From the NCBI RefSeq assembly GCF_022568835.1, contig NZ_JAKZHV010000003.1, positions 248,001 to 312,000 on the forward strand: a stretch of 64,000 nt of DNA, given 5' to 3'. Position numbers and translations under genes: made by a program. Every line of letters begins with the position of its first letter. The first letter of the stretch is position 1. A model generated the notes under the pieces. That model was not told the origin of the DNA and did no database searches. It saw only the letters and a list, made by a program, of their open reading frames with translations. Source of the stretch: Arsenicicoccus piscis (lineage in GTDB: Bacteria; Actinomycetota; Actinomycetes; Actinomycetales; Dermatophilaceae). This document shows positions 58,989 to 64,000 of this stretch, piece by piece.

Positions 58989-59880
58989 ATGACTGCCTGC
59001 GACCTGTCGAGCCCGCTGCTCGACCTCCTCGATCTGCCCGGGGTGCGCGAGGGGGTGGAGCAGGCTCGCGAGGCGTGCACCCAGCTGCGCTGGCACCAGG
59101 CGCTGCGCCGACGCATCCCCGAGGCCGCCGCCGAGTCCCGCGTGCGCGGTGCCTGGTCGTCGGCGGACCTGGACGGCGCCCGGCTGCCCGTCGCCTCGGT
59201 GCGCGACGTCGTCCGCGGGGCGCTGAGCTGGCCGGAGCAGCCGGACCCGGCCGAGCGGGTCGCCCGGTCGGCCGTGCTGGCCACCCTCGAGGCCGAGCAC
59301 CTCGTGCGCTCCGGGGTGCCCGCTCGCCAGCTGCTCGCCCGGCTGCACACGGCTGCGGCGGGCGCGGGCGGTGGTGCTGGCGGTGCTGCGGCTGGTGCTG
59401 GTGCTGGTGATGCCCGTGCAGACGCCCAGGACGGTGTGGGGCGGCCGCGCAGCGGCGACCAGGCGTGCCTGGAGCTGACCGACCTCGGGCCGGTGCCGAC
59501 CGGCCCTGGAGACCCGGCTGGCGGGTCTGGTCGAGCTGATGGAGGCGCCGCCGGAGGTGCCCGCGGCCCTGGTCAGCGCCCTGGTCCATGCCGAGGTCGC
59601 GGTGCTGCGCCCGTTCGGGTCCGGCAACGCTCTGGTGGCGCGCGCCGCCGAGCGGGTCCTCGTGCAGCGCCGCGGACTCGACGCGACCGGGGTGGCGGTG
59701 CCCGAGGTGGGCCACCGGGCCGTCGGCCCCGCTGCCTACGTGGGCGCGCTGGCCGGCTACGCCCAGGGGTCGGCGGACGGTGTCGCGCTGTGGTTGCGGC
59801 ACGCGACCGCCGCCTACGTCGCGGGCGCCGCCGAAGGGACCCGCATCGCCGACGCCGTCCTGGCAGGCCGGTTGTCGTAG
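58989..59880 (+). pseudogene. Fic-like domain protein with one-base frameshift
   Basis: The N-terminal part (DLLDLPGVREGVEQAREACT, WHQALRRRIPEAAAESRVRG) and the C-terminal part (ETRLAGLVELMEAPPEVPAA, LVHAEVAVLRPFGSGNALVA) are in different frames. Removing one C from GGCCCTGG near 59500 joins them into about 296 residues. The RPFGSGNALVARA motif resembles the Fic HPFxxGNGR core but lacks the catalytic His and final Gly-Arg, so AMP transfer is unlikely. This divergent Fic-like family often sits beside ssd/tad genes in actinobacteria. A Gly/Ala-rich loop lies near 59355-59410. Confidence 0.7.
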
Positions 59881-60073
59881 ACCGGCCGCGCCGTCCCAGG
59901 TCTGGTCACGCTGCGTGCCGGACTCACCCGTTCGGGCCCTGTCGGAGCACCGAACCGAGGAGTACAACTGAGGGGTCGGCCCGGTCTACCGGTCACCCCA
60001 CCCACCATCGGTGACGGGGCCGCTGCAGAGTTCCTGACGTACCCACGCGCGGGCAGTCCACTGATGGACGGCT

Positions 60074-60182
60074 CGTCGCTCGAGGATCCCAGCCTCCCGA
60101 GCGACGACGACGCGAGGATGCACGCCTGGTCGCGTCGGCGCTCTGTCCGGTGAAGGCACCGTCCCCAGCGGGCGGTGCCTTC
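60074..60182 (+). ncRNA. Candidate structured RNA: three consecutive hairpins
   Basis: Three perfect stems follow each other: CGTCGCTCG (60074-60082) with 60098-60106; CGACGCGA (60108-60115) with 60130-60137; GAAGGCACCG (60152-60161) with 60173-60182, the last resembling a terminator. The region lies in a 342-base gap (59881-60222) with no convincing gene. A small RNA, or a 3' end of an upstream transcript, is possible. No promoter could be assigned with confidence. Confidence 0.4.
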
Positions 60183-60222
60183 ACTGCGTCGGGGGTCTGC
60201 CTGGGTCGGGGTTCTGCGCAGC

Positions 60223-61646
60223 GGTCAAGTCCCGGGTAGTGGTGTAGCGCTGCGTTCTCCTTCGTGATGGGTCAGGCGGTCAGTGCGTGCACGTCATCAG
60301 CTCCGATCTCGGGTTCGGTGGTGGGGACGATGTTGACGCGGCAGCGGGCGAGGAGGTCGAGTCCGAGGTAGCGGCGGCCCTCGGCCCATTCGTCGGTTTG
60401 CTCGGCCAGGACGGCGCCGACGAGGCGGATGATGGCGGCGCGGGTGGGGAAGATGCCGACGGCGTCGGTGCGGCGGCGGATCTCGCGGTTGAGTCGTTCG
60501 GCGGGGTTGTTGGACCAGATCTGGGTCCACACGTCTTTGGGGAAGTCGGTGAAGGCGAGGATGTCGGCGCGGGCGCCGTCGAGGTGGTCGTGGACCTCGG
60601 GCAGCTTGCCGTCGACGTAGTCCAGGAGCCGGTCGAACTGTGCGTGAACCGCCGGACGGTCGGGCTGGTCGTAGACCGAGTGCAGCATCGCTTTGACCGC
60701 GGGCCACATGCTCTTGGGTGTCACGCCCATGAGGTTCGCTGCGTAGTGGGTGCGGCATCGCTGCCACGAGGCTCCGGGCAGGTTGGCTGCGATCGCCTCG
60801 ACCAGGCCGGCATGGGCATCTGAGGTGACCAGCCGGACCCCGGTCAGGCCACGGGCAACCAGGTCGGCGAAGAACTCGTTCCACACCGGGCCGGTCTCAG
60901 CGGTGGCCACGCGCATGCCGAGGACCTCGCGGTGCCCGTCGCCGTTGACGCCGGTGGCCAGCAGCACGGCGGCGTTGATCACCCGCCCACCTTCGCGGAG
61001 CTTCATGGTCAGCGCGTCCGCGGCGACGAACGTGAACGGCCCCGCTGCGTCCAACGGCCGGTGGCGGAACTGCTCGACGTGCTCGTCGAGCTCGGCGGCC
61101 ATCCGCGAGACCTGGGACTTGGACAGCGAGTCGATCCCGAGGGTCTTGACCAGCTTGTCCATCCGCCGCGTGGACACCCCGGCCAGGTAGCAGTCGGCCA
61201 CGACCGTGATGAGAGCGGCCTCGGCACGCTTGCGGCGCTCGAGGAGCCACTCGGGGAAGTAGGTGCCCTTGCGCAGCTTGGGGATCGCGACGTCGATGGT
61301 CCCGACCCGGGTGTCCAGGTCGCGGTGGCGGTAGCCGTTGCGCTGCGCGACCCGTCCCGGCGTGGGGCGGCCGTACTCGGCGCCGACCACCGCATCGGCA
61401 TCGGCACACAGCAGGGCGTTGATCATCGTCTGCAACAGCTCGCGCATCAGATCGGGTGAGGCTTCGGCGAGTGCTTCGCCCAGCAGACGTGCAGGGTCAA
61501 CAATGTGGGGAGCGGTCATCGTGATGGTCCTCGAGGATTCGGTAGAAGGTTGACTCGAAGGATCACGCGGTGGCCGCGCCCACGTCTTCCGTACACGCCG
61601 GTGACGATCTCGGCGACCGCGCTACACCACTATCAGGGACTCAACT
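60223..61646 (-). mobile_element. IS256-family insertion sequence with 8-bp target duplication
   Basis: A 1424-bp element. Ends read inward as GGTCAAGTCCCGGGTAGTGG (left) and AGTTGAGTCCCTGATAGTGG (right), both continuing TGTAGCGC. The 8-bp sequence TGCGCAGC flanks it on both sides (60215-60222 and 61647-61654), as expected for IS256. It holds one intact transposase gene and lies in non-coding DNA before the tad genes. Confidence 0.9.
60272..61519 (-). CDS. IS256-family (Mutator-type) transposase
   Basis: The 415-residue transposase has RVAQRNGYRHRDLDTRVGTI and IPKLRKGTYFPEWLLERRKR near the N-terminus, typical of the family. The DDE residues are seen in FVAADALTMKLREGG (Asp), VRLVTSDAHAGLVEAIAANL (Asp) and WSNNPAERLNREIRRRTDAV (Glu). 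The C/D(2)H-like RCRTHYAANLM segment is also present. No frame breaks are seen, so it may be active. The target duplication indicates a simple insertion. Confidence 0.93.
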   Translation of the reverse strand: MTAPHIVDPARLLGEALAEASPDLMRELLQTMINALLCADADAVVGAEYGRPTPGRVAQRNGYRHRDLDTRVGTIDVAIPKLRKGTYFPEWLLERRKRAEAALITVVADCYLAGVSTRRMDKLVKTLGIDSLSKSQVSRMAAELDEHVEQFRHRPLDAAGPFTFVAADALTMKLREGGRVINAAVLLATGVNGDGHREVLGMRVATAETGPVWNEFFADLVARGLTGVRLVTSDAHAGLVEAIAANLPGASWQRCRTHYAANLMGVTPKSMWPAVKAMLHSVYDQPDRPAVHAQFDRLLDYVDGKLPEVHDHLDGARADILAFTDFPKDVWTQIWSNNPAERLNREIRRRTDAVGIFPTRAAIIRLVGAVLAEQTDEWAEGRRYLGLDLLARCRVNIVPTTEPEIGADDVHALTA

Positions 61647-61654
61647 TGCGCAGC

Positions 61655-62019
61655 GGGCTGTCGCTGGAGGGGGCGAGCCGGGCCGGACATGGGACGACCC
61701 CCGCCGGGGGGGCAGCGGGGGTCGTCATCACCAGGCTCTGGGGGGAGAGCCGGTGCGAGCGCTCAACCTCAACGGGAGCGCTGCATGTCTATCTTGGACC
61801 AGACGGGCTCGAAATAACTAGTCCATCCTGGCCACCCGGGTTGGTTTTCACCCGATTGGGCTAGATAGATCCCATTTTCGTATCTTGTGCCCGACTATCG
61901 GCGCCCGAAATGACCAGGCGCAGCCCGCCCGTCCCTGGACTGCGGGTTGTGACCCCTGCGCCGTCCACAGGCGGCGCCTCGACCTGTCGCGACGGCTCGA
62001 ATGCGGCCAGGCTCCGGCC
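61655..62019. promoter_or_regulatory. Non-coding region before ssd, with a strong hairpin and AT-richer stretch
   Basis: GACGACCCCCGC (61693-61704) pairs perfectly with 61715-61726, a 12-bp GC stem that probably terminated an upstream transcript before the IS256 insertion. Bases 61790-61890 are notably AT-richer, with TAGATAGAT and TTGGTTTTCA words, and probably contain the ssd-tad promoter; spacing does not single out one pair of boxes. Confidence 0.45.
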
Positions 62020-62844
62020 ATGACTCGAACCATCGTCCCCGCGTCCCCCGACCCGTTCGCCGCCGTCGCCCCGGCCGCGGGTGGCCCGCCCGCCGCCGTG
62101 GTGGGGGTGTTCGGCGCGACCGGCGGGCTCGGGGTGTCCTGTCTGGCCGTCGCGCTCGCCGTCCGGCTGACTCATGCGCTCTCCGGCGAGGTAGCCCTCG
62201 TGGACGCCGACCCGTCCGGCGGTGGGCTGGACCTGCTGCTCGGCTGCGAGCACGAGCCGGGGTTGCGGTGGTCCGCCCTGGCCGGGGTGAGCGGCACCGT
62301 CGACGGAGCGGGTCTGGTCGCCCAGCTGCCCCGAGCCCATGGGGTGGCGGTCCTCTCGCACGAGGTCCTCGACCCGCTCGCGGCTGCGCAGGCGCCGACG
62401 GCCGACCAGCTCGGGGCGGTCGTCCGGGGCCTCGCGACCGGCGCCTCGGCCGTGGTGGTCGGCGGGTCCCGCTGGCCCGGCCCTCCGGGGCTGGTCGACC
62501 ACCTCGACGAGTCCGTGCTCCTCGTCGGCTCCGGTGTCCATCAGCTGGCGGCCGCCGCCGGCCTGGCCGTCCACGCGTCGCTGCCCGGCTTCTCCGGGGA
62601 GCCACCCGGCCTGGTCCTGCGGACGGCCGGCCGCAACGCCGCCGCGCCGGAGCGGGTGGCGGAGCACCTCGACCTCCCTCTCCTCGGCACCCTGGGCGAG
62701 GATCGCGGGCTCGACGCAGATCTCACCAACGGGCTCCCGCCGGGTCATCGGGCGCGGGGTGCGCTCAGCAGCACGGCCACCCAGGTCATCGACGCCCTCG
62801 CGCTCGGCCCCGCTCGACGCCGACGCGCCGGTGGCCGACGATGA
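62020..62844 (+). CDS. ssd: Septum site-determining-like / CpaE-like protein of the tad locus
   Basis: The 274-residue protein is a MinD/CpaE-related ATPase-like protein. VVGVFGATGGLGVSCLAVAL is a deviant Walker A (no canonical GKxxx lysine pair), and EVALVDADPSGGGLDLLLGC matches the Walker A'/B region of ParA-like folds. This is the actinobacterial Ssd pattern, encoded directly before tadA. It is thought to localise pilus machinery or affect septation. ATG 62020 is preferred. The stop overlaps tadA (ATGA). Confidence 0.85.
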   Translation: MTRTIVPASPDPFAAVAPAAGGPPAAVVGVFGATGGLGVSCLAVALAVRLTHALSGEVALVDADPSGGGLDLLLGCEHEPGLRWSALAGVSGTVDGAGLVAQLPRAHGVAVLSHEVLDPLAAAQAPTADQLGAVVRGLATGASAVVVGGSRWPGPPGLVDHLDESVLLVGSGVHQLAAAAGLAVHASLPGFSGEPPGLVLRTAGRNAAAPERVAEHLDLPLLGTLGEDRGLDADLTNGLPPGHRARGALSSTATQVIDALALGPARRRRAGGRR

Positions 62845-64000
62845 CCGCCGCGACCGAAGGTGGCTCCCTGTGGGCCCTCGTCCGAGCCGGTGTGCCGCCG
62901 GACCCGGCCAGCGTGCGACGGGTCGCTGCCGACCAGGAGGCGGTCCTCGGCGCGGGCGGTGCCAGCCGTCGGGCCACGGAGATCGCGGGGGCCGTCCTCG
63001 GCGCCGGTCCGCTCGAGCGCCTGCTCGCTCTGCCGGGCGTGACCGATGTGCTCGTCAACGGGGACGGCTCGGTGTGGATCGACCGGGGCGGCGGCCTGGA
63101 GCGCACGGAGGTCGTCGTCGGTGGCGCCGACGACGCACGGGCGCTCGCGGTGCGCCTCGCCGGGCTGGCCGGTCGCCGGCTCGACGACGCGGCGCCCTAC
63201 GTGGACGGCACGCTCCCGTCCGGGGTGCGGCTGCACGCCCTGCTCCCGCCGATCGCGCACGGCGCGGCTCATCTCAGCCTGCGCATCCCGCGCCGCGAAC
63301 CCTTGACGATCGCCCGGCTGCAGGAGCTGGGCGCGGTCGACGACCTGCTCGCCCGCACCCTCGTCGCGCTGGTCGAGCGTCGGCTGGCCTACCTCGTGAC
63401 GGGTGGCACCGGCACCGGGAAGACGACGGTGCTCGGCGCCCTGCTGTCGGCGGTCGCACCCGACGAGCGGCTCGTGGTCGTCGAGGACGTCCGCGAGCTG
63501 GCGGTGGCTCACCCCCACGTCGTGTCGTTGCAGGGTCGGGCCCGCAACGTCGAGGGTCGCGGCGAGGTGACGCTGACCGACCTGGTGCGCCAGGCGCTCC
63601 GCATGCGACCCGACCGCCTCGTGGTCGGGGAGGTCCGCGGCGCCGAGGTCCGCGAGCTGCTCACCGCGCTCAACACGGGCCACGAGGGTGGCTGCGGCAC
63701 GGTCCACGCGAACTCCGCCGGCGACGTCCTGGCCCGGCTGGAGGCGCTGGGCGCGCTCGCCGGGATGTCGCGCGAAGCCGTCTGGAGCCAGGCCTGCTCA
63801 GGACTGGACGTGATCGTCCACTGCCAGCGCTCCCCGCGCGGTCGCCACGTGGCCGAGGTGGCGGTGATCGAGCCGGCGGATGGTCCACCACGGGTGGTGA
63901 CCGCGCTGCGGGCCCGCCCGGGCGGTGCAGGCCTGCAGGTCGAGCACGGTGCCGGGTGGGACGTGCTCGCGGCTCGGTTGGACGGGGTGGGTGCGTCGTG
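62841..64000 (+). CDS. tadA: TadA/CpaF-type pilus ATPase (3' end outside window)
   Basis: The gene is open to the window end, giving 386 residues. It is a type II/IV secretion ATPase of the TadA group: LALPGVTDVLVNGDGSVWID in the N-terminal domain, Walker A VTGGTGTGKTTVLGALLSAV near residue 190, Asp box VVEDVRELAVAHPHVV, Walker B RMRPDRLVVGEVRGAE and His box NTGHEGGCGTVHANSA. It powers assembly of Flp/Tad pili with TadB/TadC expected beyond 64 kb. Nearly the full family length is present, so little is missing. Confidence 0.95.
   Translation, partial: MTAATEGGSLWALVRAGVPPDPASVRRVAADQEAVLGAGGASRRATEIAGAVLGAGPLERLLALPGVTDVLVNGDGSVWIDRGGGLERTEVVVGGADDARALAVRLAGLAGRRLDDAAPYVDGTLPSGVRLHALLPPIAHGAAHLSLRIPRREPLTIARLQELGAVDDLLARTLVALVERRLAYLVTGGTGTGKTTVLGALLSAVAPDERLVVVEDVRELAVAHPHVVSLQGRARNVEGRGEVTLTDLVRQALRMRPDRLVVGEVRGAEVRELLTALNTGHEGGCGTVHANSAGDVLARLEALGALAGMSREAVWSQACSGLDVIVHCQRSPRGRHVAEVAVIEPADGPPRVVTALRARPGGAGLQVEHGAGWDVLAARLDGVGAS

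Overview
The window is very GC-rich DNA with many GTG starts, ATGA/GTGA stop-start overlaps and short gaps. It carries a quinol-linked narGHJI, a split CrtYc/CrtYd lycopene cyclase, CrtU, Zur/ZnuABC, a TPP-riboswitch YkoEDC transporter, DUF4235, Ssd and TadA. This points to an actinobacterium, most likely Micrococcales and perhaps Intrasporangiaceae-like. The genus cannot be settled from the sequence. No rRNA, tRNA or CRISPR array was seen.

Layout. 1-10.3 kb is housekeeping: a DEAD-box helicase tail, hemerythrin protein, flavin disulfide reductase, fumarase, PAS-GGDEF protein, a broken FG-GAP gene, two alpha/beta hydrolases and a MarC protein. 10.4-10.8 kb holds a YefM antitoxin with a truncated YoeB toxin. 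10.9-27.2 kb is an accessory carotenoid/light island. It has two glycosyltransferase-type genes, a MerR/B12-type regulator operon divergent from idi-crtE, crtI and crtB-Rieske, and a facing operon of crtYc, crtYd, a methyltransferase and crtU. A photolyase, an SDR-TspO fusion and a CPBP protease remnant follow. An IS3-family element (27.2-28.6 kb) closes the island and separates two genes that have both lost their 5' ends. 28.6-36.1 kb holds an FtsX-type exporter permease, a DUF4235 protein, a TPP riboswitch with ykoE and a fused ykoD-ykoC gene, and a COG2345-type regulator. 36.15-36.7 kb is repeat-rich and non-coding. 37.3-47.9 kb is the nitrate respiration locus. 47.7-51.3 kb is the zinc uptake operon with its own Fur-family regulator. 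51.3-58.9 kb holds an MFS transporter and two acetate-type symporter operons, one with a LytS/LytTR two-component system. 59-64 kb holds a frameshifted Fic-like gene, a stretch with three hairpins, an IS256-family element, and the start of a tad pilus locus (ssd, tadA).

How the genes work together. The island encodes a route from IPP/DMAPP to GGPP, phytoene, lycopene, beta-carotene and probably aromatic (isorenieratene-type) carotenoids. A Rieske non-heme-iron oxygenase-like domain is fused to phytoene synthase, and a methyltransferase and a sugar transferase could decorate the product. The divergent MerR/B12 regulator, one palindrome spanning both promoters, and the photolyase suggest light or stress control. 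Nitrate genes pair two uptake/antiport proteins with a respiratory reductase and a small HTH regulator that resembles the N-terminus of the regulator 4 kb upstream.

Three genes (near 6372, 57510 and 59500) each look interrupted by one base in C/G-rich runs, so assembly error should be considered before calling them true pseudogenes.
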